Origin: an uncultured Lachnospiraceae bacterium
GTDB lineage: Bacteria; Bacillota; Clostridia; Lachnospirales; Lachnospiraceae
Assembly (NCBI GenBank): GCA_900313435.1
Contig: OMRF01000280.1
Span: 1 to 8,155 of the forward strand
DNA: 8,155 bases
Reading direction: 5' to 3'
Below are positions 1 to 5,400 of the stretch, piece by piece. Numbering within the stretch: the stretch's first letter is position 1; every line of letters begins with the position of its first letter. A model generated the notes under the pieces. It was not told the origin of the DNA. It saw only the letters and a list, made by a program, of their open reading frames with translations, and did no database searches. The translations under genes were made by a program, and so were the position numbers.

Positions 1-1
1 G

Positions 2-346
2 ATGGGAGGAGACATGATAGGCTCGGACCTTGTGTGCCTTTCCACCGGATACGATTTTTTAAAGGCCGTGATCGATGTTGCGCTTTCCACTCCCCCCGCG
101 CCCTTTGTTCATTCAAAAGATGAGGCTTCCGCGATCCGCTACATCTTCAGTGAAGAAGATAAAGAGGCATTGGAGCGTCTTTTAAAGGAGCATCCTGAGT
201 ATCTTGTAAGAAAGGATATCCATGAGATTACCGGCGACCTCGTATCTGATTCTTCGGAAAGATATGGGTATTTTCTCATGAAGGGACCAGGCAGGGAAGC
301 GCTACTCCCTTATCTTCCTTCAGGCTCTATCGAAAGCGAGGGTTAG
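2..346 (+). CDS. ATP-grasp family enzyme, C-terminal fragment (5' end outside window)
   Basis: This is the last 114 or so residues of an ATP-grasp ligase-type protein. The opening stretch GGDMIGSDLV, followed by LSTGYDFLKAVIDVAL, matches the end of the ATP-grasp fold in the carboxylate-amine ligase group (ATP_grasp_4-like), where a GGD(F/Y)I motif follows the metal-binding residues. The remaining 75 residues would be the small C-terminal subdomain. The Met at position 2 sits just before this core motif, so it is almost certainly internal and the gene begins upstream of the window. Such enzymes use ATP to activate a carboxylate and join it to an amine. The substrate cannot be read from this fragment. 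The stop codon lies 3 bases before the next start, so the gene is co-transcribed and probably translationally coupled with the two small membrane proteins that follow. Confidence 0.75.
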   Translation: MGGDMIGSDLVCLSTGYDFLKAVIDVALSTPPAPFVHSKDEASAIRYIFSEEDKEALERLLKEHPEYLVRKDIHEITGDLVSDSSERYGYFLMKGPGREALLPYLPSGSIESEG

Positions 347-349
347 AAG

Positions 350-733
350 ATGAAGCAAAGGAAAAAGCTTTTTGTCCTCCTCGGTCTTCACATCATGCTC
401 ATGTTTTTTTCCATGTCCGGCATCGCTTCAAAGCTTGCAGCCGGGGAGAAGTTCTTAAGCCCTAAGTTTATTTTATACTACGGCGTGATAATCGGGCTTC
501 TTGGAGTTTATGCCATAGTATGGCAGCAGATCATAAAGCGTATTCCCCTAACCACGGCTTATGCAAACCGCGCCGTTACCATAGTCTGGGGGATAATCTG
601 GGGCGTTCTTTTTTTCCATGAAAACGTAACACCGCTTAAGGTCATCGGAGCTGTCATCGTGATAGTTGGTGTGGTGCTCTTTGCGACAGCTGATGAAGGT
701 GAAGAGGAGGCCAAGGATGGATCAGAATCTTAA
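350..733 (+). CDS. Small four-helix EamA/SMR-like membrane transporter subunit A
   Basis: This 127-residue protein has four predicted membrane helices, at about residues 7-27, 40-62, 70-89 and 95-113, and a short acidic tail (DEGEEEAKDGSES). The segment PLTTAYANRA, then helix 3, then FFHENVTPLKVIG and a Gly/Val-rich last helix, is the usual second half of an EamA repeat. The length is that of small multidrug resistance (SMR) proteins and of the ArnE/ArnF flippase subunits. The first helix has no Glu, although the drug and guanidinium exporters of the SMR family carry an essential one there (Glu14 of EmrE). A lipid-linked or metabolite substrate is therefore more likely than a classical SMR drug; this is inference. 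Its last 17 bases overlap the next gene, which encodes a similar protein, so the two probably form a heterodimer. Confidence 0.8.
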   Translation: MKQRKKLFVLLGLHIMLMFFSMSGIASKLAAGEKFLSPKFILYYGVIIGLLGVYAIVWQQIIKRIPLTTAYANRAVTIVWGIIWGVLFFHENVTPLKVIGAVIVIVGVVLFATADEGEEEAKDGSES

Positions 734-1076
734 GGCCTTTCTCTACGCACTTGTGCTCCTTCTTGGAGTATTCATATCCGCTGTTGCCCAGGTGATCTTA
801 AAAAAGGCCGCAACGAAGCACTACGGCTCCTTTGTAAAGGAATACCTGAATGTTCCCGTGATTTCTGCCTATCTTATCTTTGTGCTCTCGACCTTCATGT
901 CGATCTTTGCCTACAAGGAGGTCCCGCTGTCCCTGGGACCCGTTCTTGAAGCTACCAGCTATATCTATGTGACTATATTCGGGGTAAAGATCTTCGGGGA
1001 AAAGGTTGGGAGAAAAAAGCTGATCGCCTTGTTCCTCATTATCGGGGGGATAATCATCTATTCACTCGGATCCTAA
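717..1076 (+). CDS. Small four-helix EamA/SMR-like membrane transporter subunit B
   Basis: This 119-residue protein has four predicted membrane helices, at about residues 8-27, 48-66, 72-90 and 101-117. The end of helix 1 (SAVAQVILKKAA) and the run FGEKVGRKKLIALFLIIGG near the C-terminus are typical of EamA/SMR half-transporters such as ArnE and ArnF. The ATG at 717 is chosen because AGGAGG lies at 705-710 with a 6-base gap. An in-frame ATG at 666 would add 17 hydrophilic residues and lies deep inside the preceding gene without a ribosome binding site. Like its partner it lacks the membrane Glu of helix 1 found in SMR drug pumps, but it has a Glu at residue 78 in helix 3. Being an overlapping, non-identical pair suggests an obligate heterodimer with opposite topologies. 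The upstream ATP-grasp enzyme may make or modify what they carry. Confidence 0.8.
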   Translation: MDQNLKAFLYALVLLLGVFISAVAQVILKKAATKHYGSFVKEYLNVPVISAYLIFVLSTFMSIFAYKEVPLSLGPVLEATSYIYVTIFGVKIFGEKVGRKKLIALFLIIGGIIIYSLGS

Positions 1077-1082
1077 AACCAC

Positions 1083-1111
1083 TTGACAAAGGATCCTATC
1101 TGCGTGATAAT
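1083..1111 (+). promoter_or_regulatory. Promoter-like sequence upstream of the recA promoter
   Basis: A perfect -35 box TTGACA (1083-1088) is followed after exactly 17 bases by GATAAT (1106-1111), one mismatch from the -10 consensus. Transcription would start near 1118. No convincing reading frame begins between there and recA, so the product would be either a longer recA transcript that passes through the LexA site, or a short untranslated RNA. A weak AT-rich hairpin around 1150-1170 followed by T runs could end a short RNA. Confidence 0.45.
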
Positions 1112-1195
1112 CGCTGGAAAGTGGCATCTGCCGTGCATCCCAAAGCATATTGATATCTATATTTCATATCGTTTCCATTTTTTTGATTTTCCTTA

Positions 1196-1224
1196 TTGAC
1201 AAAGAAAATTCATTGTAATAATAT
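1196..1224 (+). promoter_or_regulatory. recA promoter
   Basis: The -35 box TTGACA (1196-1201) is perfect, the spacer is 17 bases, and the -10 box is TAATAT (1219-1224). The predicted start of transcription, near 1231, lies just before the LexA box, so bound LexA would block initiation or early elongation. Confidence 0.8.
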
Positions 1225-1236
1225 TGCCATATCGTT

Positions 1237-1250
1237 CGAACAGCTGTTCG
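1237..1250 (+). promoter_or_regulatory. LexA (SOS) box of recA
   Basis: CGAACAGCTGTTCG is a perfect 14-base palindrome matching the Gram-positive SOS operator CGAAC-N4-GTTCG. It sits immediately downstream of the recA -10 box, a classic repressor position. Three bases upstream lies an additional GTTC that creates an overlapping palindrome GTTCGAAC (1234-1241), so there are effectively three half-sites in a row. Confidence 0.92.
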
Positions 1251-1272
1251 TGTTTTGAAAAGGAGTACGAAA

Positions 1273-2367
1273 GTGTCAGATATCAAAAGAGAAGAAAAAT
1301 TAAGAGCGCTCGATGCCGCAATAGCACAGATAGAAAAGCAGTACGGACAGGGCTCCGTCATGAAGCTGGGGGACAGCAGCAGCCATATGCAGGTGGAGAC
1401 CCTTCCCTCCGGTTCGATAAGCCTTGACATTGCATTAGGGCAGGGCGGTTTTCCTAAGGGCAGGATCATAGAGATATATGGTCCCGAATCCTCCGGAAAG
1501 ACCACGGTTGCGCTTCATGCGGTAGCAGAGGTTCAGAAGAGCGGCGGAATAGCGGGCTTCATAGATGCCGAGCACGCTCTTGATCCTGTATATGCGAAGA
1601 ATATTGGAGTTGATATAGACAATCTTTACATATCACAGCCAGACAACGGAGAGCAGGCGCTGGAGATAGCGGAGACCATGGTACGCTCCGGCGCTGTAGA
1701 TATCATAATAGTCGACTCCGTAGCGGCCCTTGTGCCGAAGGCCGAGATAGACGGAGAGATGGGGGATGTTCAGGTCGGACTTCAGGCAAGACTCATGTCA
1801 AAGGCTCTCCGCAAGCTAACAGCCGTCATCTCAAAATCCAACTGCATCGTGATCTTCATCAACCAGCTTCGTGAGAAGGTAGGCATCATGTTCGGAAATC
1901 CCGAGACTACTACAGGCGGAAGGGCGTTGAAGTTCTATTCTTCGGTGCGTCTCGATGTACGCCGCACGGAATCCATCAAGCAGTCCGGTGAGGTCATCGG
2001 AAACAGGACCCGTATCAAGGTGGTGAAGAACAAGATCGCTCCTCCTTTCAAGGAGGCGGAGTTCGATATCATGTTCGGAAAAGGGATCTCAAGGTCGGGA
2101 GACATACTTGATGTAGCTTCGAACCTTGATCTCATTCAGAAGTCCGGTGCCTGGTATGCTATCGACGGCGAAAAGATAGGACAGGGCAGGGAGAATGCAA
2201 AGCAGTTTCTGGAAGAGCATTTGGATGTCATGAACTCCCTCGACAAGAAGATCAGGGAGCACTACGGTCTTGGCGCTGCTTTAGAAGGTCCCGCATCTTC
2301 AAATGATGGGGCAAAGACTGATCCGGATGATTCAGCGAAGGGAAAGACTGCAAAGGCAAAGTCCTGA
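1273..2367 (+). CDS. recA: Recombinase RecA
   Basis: RecA is the ATP-dependent strand-exchange protein of homologous recombination and the coprotease that triggers LexA self-cleavage in the SOS response. The 364-residue product carries the Walker A motif GPESSGKT at residues 70-77, the Walker B segment VDIIIVDSVAALVP, the L1 region around EIDGEMGD, the filament and DNA-binding block INQLREKVGIMFGNPETTTGG, and an N-terminal helix containing AIAQIEKQYGQGSVMKLG. The C-terminal tail is rich in Asp, Lys and Ala, as is usual in Firmicutes. The GTG at 1273 is taken as the start because AAAGGAG (1258-1264) is 8 bases upstream. A TTG at 1255 is in frame but would lie on top of that ribosome binding site. 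Expression is predicted to be SOS-controlled through the LexA box at 1237-1250. recX follows 7 bases after the stop. Confidence 0.98.
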   Translation: MSDIKREEKLRALDAAIAQIEKQYGQGSVMKLGDSSSHMQVETLPSGSISLDIALGQGGFPKGRIIEIYGPESSGKTTVALHAVAEVQKSGGIAGFIDAEHALDPVYAKNIGVDIDNLYISQPDNGEQALEIAETMVRSGAVDIIIVDSVAALVPKAEIDGEMGDVQVGLQARLMSKALRKLTAVISKSNCIVIFINQLREKVGIMFGNPETTTGGRALKFYSSVRLDVRRTESIKQSGEVIGNRTRIKVVKNKIAPPFKEAEFDIMFGKGISRSGDILDVASNLDLIQKSGAWYAIDGEKIGQGRENAKQFLEEHLDVMNSLDKKIREHYGLGAALEGPASSNDGAKTDPDDSAKGKTAKAKS

Positions 2368-2374
2368 AAATATC

Positions 2375-2815
2375 ATGGACGAGACCATCTTCTCAAAAGC
2401 AAAGAACAGAGCACTTCATCTGGTATCAAAGATGGACCGCACGGAAGCTGATGTAAGGAGGAAGCTTCATGATGGCGGATATCCCGATGATATTATTGAA
2501 GGGGTCATTTCCTTCATGAAGGAATACCGCTACATTGATGATCTTTCCTTTGCAAAGAGCTTCATCAGGACCTATATGGGAACAAAGAGCCTGTCCGATA
2601 TCAGACGGCGACTTCATGAAAAGGGCGTGAGCAGGGATCTGGTCTCTGAAGCGGAGGCAGAAGCCTACCGGGGTGACGAGGAATCCATCATCAGGGGACT
2701 TCTTTTGAAACGTGGCTATGACAGTGAGAGCGCAGATCAAAAGGAAAAGGCAAAGACTATCAGGTTCTTGCTTGGAAAGGGCTTTTCCTACGATACCTTT
2801 TCTGACCTGCTCTGA
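2375..2815 (+). CDS. recX: Regulatory protein RecX
   Basis: RecX binds RecA filaments and restrains RecA activity. The 146-residue product has the arrangement of the family: tandem three-helix repeats with signatures such as AKNRALHLVSKMDRTEADVRRK at the N-terminus, then YRYIDDLSFAKSFIRTYM, then SDIRRRLHEKGVSRDLV, and a C-terminal repeat ending KGFSYDTFSDLL. Its position directly behind recA, co-transcribed and therefore SOS-inducible, is the usual one. The ATG at 2375 lies 7 bases after the recA stop and fits where homologues begin. It lacks a well-placed ribosome binding site, so translation probably depends on ribosomes finishing recA. An in-frame ATG at 2303, inside recA, is less likely because it would add a basic tail with no resemblance to RecX. 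Confidence 0.92.
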   Translation: MDETIFSKAKNRALHLVSKMDRTEADVRRKLHDGGYPDDIIEGVISFMKEYRYIDDLSFAKSFIRTYMGTKSLSDIRRRLHEKGVSRDLVSEAEAEAYRGDEESIIRGLLLKRGYDSESADQKEKAKTIRFLLGKGFSYDTFSDLL

Positions 2816-2847
2816 GCAGGCGTTTGAGAAAGATTGAAAATTAGTTC

Positions 2848-2876
2848 TTTACATTATCTGTTTAAAGTGTTAAAGT
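2848..2876 (+). promoter_or_regulatory. Candidate promoter of the attenuated aroF operon
   Basis: TTTACA (2848-2853) and TAAAGT (2871-2876) are separated by 17 bases, matching 5 of 6 and 4 of 6 consensus positions. Transcription would start near 2883-2884, which coincides with the ATG of the leader peptide. If this is the only promoter, the leader mRNA would have essentially no 5' untranslated region. Confidence 0.55.
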
Positions 2877-2883
2877 ACCCGCC

Positions 2884-2982
2884 ATGGAAACCAGAAATCT
2901 TCAAAAATCATTTTTCTTTTTCGGCTTTTTCGACTTTACCTTTACAAAGGGTAAGGATGTGTTTTGGCCGCCGGAAAGATGA
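2884..2982 (+). CDS. Phenylalanine-rich leader peptide of the aroF-pheA operon
   Basis: This is a 32-codon reading frame from ATG to TGA. Residues 10-20 read FFFFGFFDFTF, giving 8 Phe in 11 positions, with a ninth Phe next to a Trp at 27-28. It lies between a promoter-like sequence and a strong terminator, in front of genes for Phe synthesis. That is the arrangement of a ribosome-sensing attenuator such as pheL of enterobacteria. The peptide itself is expected to have no function: slow decoding of its Phe codons when charged tRNA-Phe is scarce would hold the ribosome upstream of the antiterminator strand. The TGA is 38 bases before the terminator stem. No good Shine-Dalgarno sequence precedes the ATG, only AAAG at 2872-2875, so initiation may be weak or leaderless. 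Chance origin is unlikely because the codons, the stop and the RNA pairings all fit one mechanism, but translation has not been shown. Confidence 0.82.
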   Translation: METRNLQKSFFFFGFFDFTFTKGKDVFWPPER

Positions 2983-3035
2983 TTTGAAGAGTAACATTTT
3001 TTCAGATTAAGGTAGGATCACCGCTGCGGCCAAGG
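2917..3035 (+). promoter_or_regulatory. Attenuator RNA: protector pairing and antiterminator
   Basis: Three pairings were found by eye. The antiterminator joins 2962-2971 (TTTTGGCCGC, over leader codons Phe27-Trp28-Pro29) with 3026-3035 (GCGGCCAAGG): 10 pairs, two of them G-U, which take up half of the terminator's 5' arm and its loop. A local hairpin pairs 2934-2943 with 2947-2956 (10 pairs, two G-U, loop ACA), placed where a pause structure would let the ribosome catch up. A protector pairing joins 2917-2925, in the Phe codon run, with 2970-2978 (9 pairs, two G-U). A ribosome stalled on the Phe codons leaves 2962-2971 free for antitermination; one at the stop codon (2980-2982) covers it and lets the terminator fold. 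Energies were not computed. Confidence 0.72.
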
Positions 3036-3056
3036 AAGGCTGCAGCGGTTTTTTTT
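3020..3056 (+). terminator. Rho-independent terminator (attenuator) before aroF
   Basis: A 12-base-pair stem joins 3020-3031 to 3038-3049 with one G-U pair and the loop AAGGAA. It is followed by eight T (3049-3056). It lies between the leader peptide and aroF in the same direction, so it must be bypassed for the operon to be expressed. The 5' arm is shared with the antiterminator. Constitutive termination here would make aroF-pheA silent unless another promoter exists; none was seen between 3057 and 3108. Confidence 0.9.
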
Positions 3057-3108
3057 CATCTGTGGTCTGAAGTGGAAAGTAAGGTTAACTGCCGGAAAGG
3101 AATTCAAC

Positions 3109-4107
3109 ATGATAGTTATCTTAAAAAAAGACGCGGACAAACATGAGCTTGACTCACTGACATCCTGGCTCACAGGGGAAGGCATCAAGGTGATGCCCAC
3201 AGTCGGCTCCCATTCAACGATCTTAGGGCTGGTGGGTGACACCTCAAAGATCGACATCAACCTGATCTCGGCTCTTGATATCGTGGAGGATGTAAAGAGA
3301 GTCCAGGAACCCTACAAGGCGGCCAACAGGAAGTTCCACCCCGACGACACAGTTATCGAGGTTAATGGCGCAAAAATAGGCGGAGGAAACCTTACTCTCA
3401 TAGCAGGTCCCTGCTCAGTGGAATCAGAGGAACAGATAATAGGTATCGCAGAGGCTGTGAAAAAGAGCGGAGCTACAATCCTTCGCGGCGGAGCATTCAA
3501 GCCCAGGTCTTCACCCTACTCCTTCCAGGGACTCCATGAGGACGGGATCAAGCTCCTTCTTGAAGCGAAGAAGGCTACGGGGCTTCCTATAATCACTGAG
3601 ATAATGGACGCCGAGCAGCTTCCTCTCTTTGATGATGTGGATATCATACAGGTCGGCGCGAGAAATATGCAAAACTACACGCTCCTTACAGTTCTCGGCC
3701 AGATAGACAAGCCCGTCCTTATAAAGCGCGGCATGTCAGCTACCTATGAGGATCTTTTGATGAGCGCCGAATATGTGATGTCTCAGGGAAATCCCAGAGT
3801 CATACTTTGTGAGAGAGGGATCAGGACCTACGAGACCTATACGAGAAACACCCTTGATATTGCTGCTGTACCGGTCCTTAAGCACCTTTCCCATCTTCCG
3901 GTGATCATCGATCCAAGCCACGCTTCCGGAAAGGCGGCTCTTGTTCCGCCCCTTGCAAAAGCTGCCGTTGCTGCCGGAGCGGACGGCGTGATGGTGGAGG
4001 TTCACAACGATCCCGCCCACGCGAAGTGCGACGGACCTCAGTCCATCACACCGGAAGCCTTTGGTAAACTATCAAGTGAACTTTCAAATATAAAAGGGAG
4101 TCTGTGA
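3109..4107 (+). CDS. aroF: 3-deoxy-7-phosphoheptulonate (DAHP) synthase
   Basis: This enzyme condenses phosphoenolpyruvate with erythrose 4-phosphate, the first step of the shikimate pathway. The 332-residue protein is of the type I-beta (Thermotoga/KDO8P-synthase-like) form. An N-terminal ferredoxin-like regulatory domain (about residues 1-70, MIVILKKDADKHELDSL onward) precedes the TIM-barrel. Metal ligands expected from the Thermotoga enzyme are visible: Cys102 in IAGPCSVES, His271 in DPSHASG, Glu297 in MVEVH and Asp308 in KCDGPQS. Substrate-binding motifs LRGGAFKPRSSPYSFQG, QVGARNMQN and IKRGMSATYED are intact. The ferredoxin-like domain mediates feedback control by aromatic amino acids in relatives. 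No chorismate mutase domain is fused. The ATG has GGAAAGGA at 3094-3101 with a 7-base gap. Expression is predicted to be set by the Phe attenuator just upstream, so this is probably the Phe-responsive isozyme. Confidence 0.96.
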   Translation: MIVILKKDADKHELDSLTSWLTGEGIKVMPTVGSHSTILGLVGDTSKIDINLISALDIVEDVKRVQEPYKAANRKFHPDDTVIEVNGAKIGGGNLTLIAGPCSVESEEQIIGIAEAVKKSGATILRGGAFKPRSSPYSFQGLHEDGIKLLLEAKKATGLPIITEIMDAEQLPLFDDVDIIQVGARNMQNYTLLTVLGQIDKPVLIKRGMSATYEDLLMSAEYVMSQGNPRVILCERGIRTYETYTRNTLDIAAVPVLKHLSHLPVIIDPSHASGKAALVPPLAKAAVAAGADGVMVEVHNDPAHAKCDGPQSITPEAFGKLSSELSNIKGSL

Positions 4108-4111
4108 GATC

Positions 4112-4990
4112 ATGGGAATAACAGGAGAGAGTGATTATTTTGGCATATTGGATAATGATAGTGTCTTCCCCTCCGGCGGGCGAATAGCCTGCCAGGGGGT
4201 GAGGGGCGCGTATTCTGCTATTGCGGCAAAAAGGATGTTCCCTGAAGGGGAGCTTATGTTCTTCAAGAACTTTGACGCGGTGGCAGAGGCGGTTGAGAAA
4301 GGATTGTGCGACTTTGGAATGCTTCCTGTCGAGAACAACACCTTCGGTCCCGTAAAAGCGACTTATGAGGTCTTGAAGAAGGGGAAGGTCTTTATCGTTC
4401 GTTCCGAGAAGCTTCTCATAAGTCATCGCCTTCTCGTAAAGCCCAATACCGCGTTTTCGGATATAAAGGAGATCTACTCCCACGAGCAGGCGCTGGGGCA
4501 GTGCGCAGGGTTCCTCTCAACCCTTCCCGAAGACGTTAAGAGGGTTCCGAGCTTTAATACCGCGCTCGCCGCGAAGTTTGTTGCAGAGTCTGAAAGAAGC
4601 GACATAGCCGCCATTGCATCCCCGGAAGCGGGAGAACTCTATGGACTGACACCACTTGACATGAAGATACAGGATTCAGATAATAATTACACTCGTTTCG
4701 TCTGTGTCGCAAGGGAGAGAAAGGTATATCCCGGAGCAAACAGGATATCTTTGATCCTTTCCTGTCCCCACAGGCCGGGATCGCTTCATCATATTCTGGG
4801 TGAATTTGCTTCCTTGAACTTAAACCTATTAAGGCTTGAGAGCCACCCAATCGTTGGGCGTGATTTTGAGTTTTCGTTTTCAATGGACATCGAGGCCCAG
4901 AGCGCTGACGAAAGAGTAAGGGATATGCTGATCTCACTTTCAAAGGAATGTCCCTTTTTCCTTTATCTTGGAAATTATATGGAGATATGA
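4112..4990 (+). CDS. pheA: Prephenate dehydratase (PDT domain plus ACT domain)
   Basis: This enzyme converts prephenate to phenylpyruvate, the branch step to phenylalanine. The 292-residue protein has the dehydratase lobes from about residue 24: RIACQGVRGAYSAIAA, then FGMLPVENNTFGPV, then YSHEQALGQC, and the catalytic DNNYTRF motif at 190-196 with Thr194 and Phe196. A C-terminal ACT domain follows from about residue 212, with the Phe-binding motifs GSLHHIL (223-229) and LESHP (243-246 is ESHP). The last is normally ESRP, so the Arg is replaced by His. There is no N-terminal chorismate mutase domain; only 23 residues of no clear homology precede the dehydratase, so chorismate mutase must be encoded elsewhere. 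The start has AAGGGAG (4094-4100) 11 bases upstream, overlapping the end of aroF. Feedback inhibition by Phe through the ACT domain would act alongside the attenuator. Confidence 0.95.
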   Translation: MGITGESDYFGILDNDSVFPSGGRIACQGVRGAYSAIAAKRMFPEGELMFFKNFDAVAEAVEKGLCDFGMLPVENNTFGPVKATYEVLKKGKVFIVRSEKLLISHRLLVKPNTAFSDIKEIYSHEQALGQCAGFLSTLPEDVKRVPSFNTALAAKFVAESERSDIAAIASPEAGELYGLTPLDMKIQDSDNNYTRFVCVARERKVYPGANRISLILSCPHRPGSLHHILGEFASLNLNLLRLESHPIVGRDFEFSFSMDIEAQSADERVRDMLISLSKECPFFLYLGNYMEI

Positions 4991-4991
4991 T

Positions 4992-5399
4992 ATGTACCGT
5001 CACAAAGTGCAGTATTATGAAACAGATAAGATGGGGATCACCCACCATTCCAATTATATAAGGTGGATGGAGGAAGCGAGGGTTGACTTTCTTGAAAAAG
5101 AAGGCTGGCCATACCAGCGCTTTGAAGAGGAAGGCCTCATTTCTCCGGTCATTTCCGTAGATTGCCGCTACAAAAAGCCGACGACCTTTTCCGATGAAGT
5201 GGATATAGAGGTATCCGTTCTCGAGTTTAACGGAGTGAAGCTGAAGATTGGCTATCTAATGAAGGTTGATGGCACGACCGTCTGTGAGGGGGAGTCAATG
5301 CATTGCTTCCTGGATAAAGAGGGGAAACCTGTAAAACTTTCCCGTGATTTCCCCGGATTTTTTGAGATGCTTGATCAAAAAGTAGAAAAGGGAACGTGA
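4992..5399 (+). CDS. Acyl-CoA thioesterase, hotdog fold (4HBT/YbgC-like)
   Basis: This 135-residue protein belongs to the 4-hydroxybenzoyl-CoA thioesterase/YbgC family, which hydrolyses acyl-CoA or acyl-ACP thioesters in the cytoplasm. The family signature appears at residues 8-26 as YYETDKMGITHHSNYIRWM, with the catalytic Asp at residue 12 and the downstream EEAR. The rest (FLEKEGWPYQRFEEEG, CRYKKPTTFSDEVDIEVSV, VCEGESMHCFLDKEGKPVKLS) follows the hotdog layout, and the length is normal. The ATG at 4992 follows the pheA stop by 1 base. GGAGA at 4981-4985 provides a ribosome binding site with a 6-base gap. A TTG at 4968 in the same frame lies inside pheA and was not chosen. The substrate is unknown. 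Position in a Phe operon does not prove an aromatic substrate, since this family is often placed next to unrelated genes. Confidence 0.88.
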   Translation: MYRHKVQYYETDKMGITHHSNYIRWMEEARVDFLEKEGWPYQRFEEEGLISPVISVDCRYKKPTTFSDEVDIEVSVLEFNGVKLKIGYLMKVDGTTVCEGESMHCFLDKEGKPVKLSRDFPGFFEMLDQKVEKGT

Positions 5400-5400
5400 G

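Noticed and set aside
1066..1096. Two GGATCC sites close together, considered as a repeat or recombination site.
   Set aside because: A six-base palindrome occurring twice is expected by chance and no longer flanking match exists.
1145..1190. AT-rich hairpin (GATAT/ATATC) followed by T runs upstream of recA, considered as a terminator of the upstream operon.
   Set aside because: The stem is only 5-6 weak pairs and the T run is interrupted and distant; it is mentioned only as a possible end for a short RNA.
1255..1272. Upstream TTG start for recA that would add six residues.
   Set aside because: The AAAGGAG ribosome binding site (1258-1264) would then lie inside the coding sequence, and the GTG at 1273 is perfectly spaced from it.
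1164..1505. Antisense open frame covering the recA promoter and 5' end.
   Set aside because: It overlaps the LexA box, the promoter and conserved RecA coding sequence, and has no recognisable protein features.
2806..2820. Small stem-loop CCTGCT-CTG-AGCAGG over the recX stop codon, considered as a terminator.
   Set aside because: Only 6 base pairs and followed by CGTTTGAG rather than a T run; too weak to call.
3011..3049. Possible T-box riboswitch before aroF, since GGTAGGATCACCGCTGC loosely resembles the conserved T-box sequence ahead of a terminator.
   Set aside because: The TGGN bulge that pairs with the tRNA acceptor end is absent, and there is only about 137 bases between the predicted start and the terminator. 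No stem I with a specifier loop was seen, whereas the Phe-rich frame explains the region well.
4046..4483. Antisense open frame of 145 codons opposite aroF/pheA.
   Set aside because: Its codons mirror strongly conserved pheA protein motifs on the other strand; no promoter or ribosome binding site and no recognisable product.
4554..5048. Antisense open frame of 164 codons opposite pheA and the thioesterase.
   Set aside because: Shadow of two well-identified genes; translation has no family resemblance and it crosses a real gene junction.
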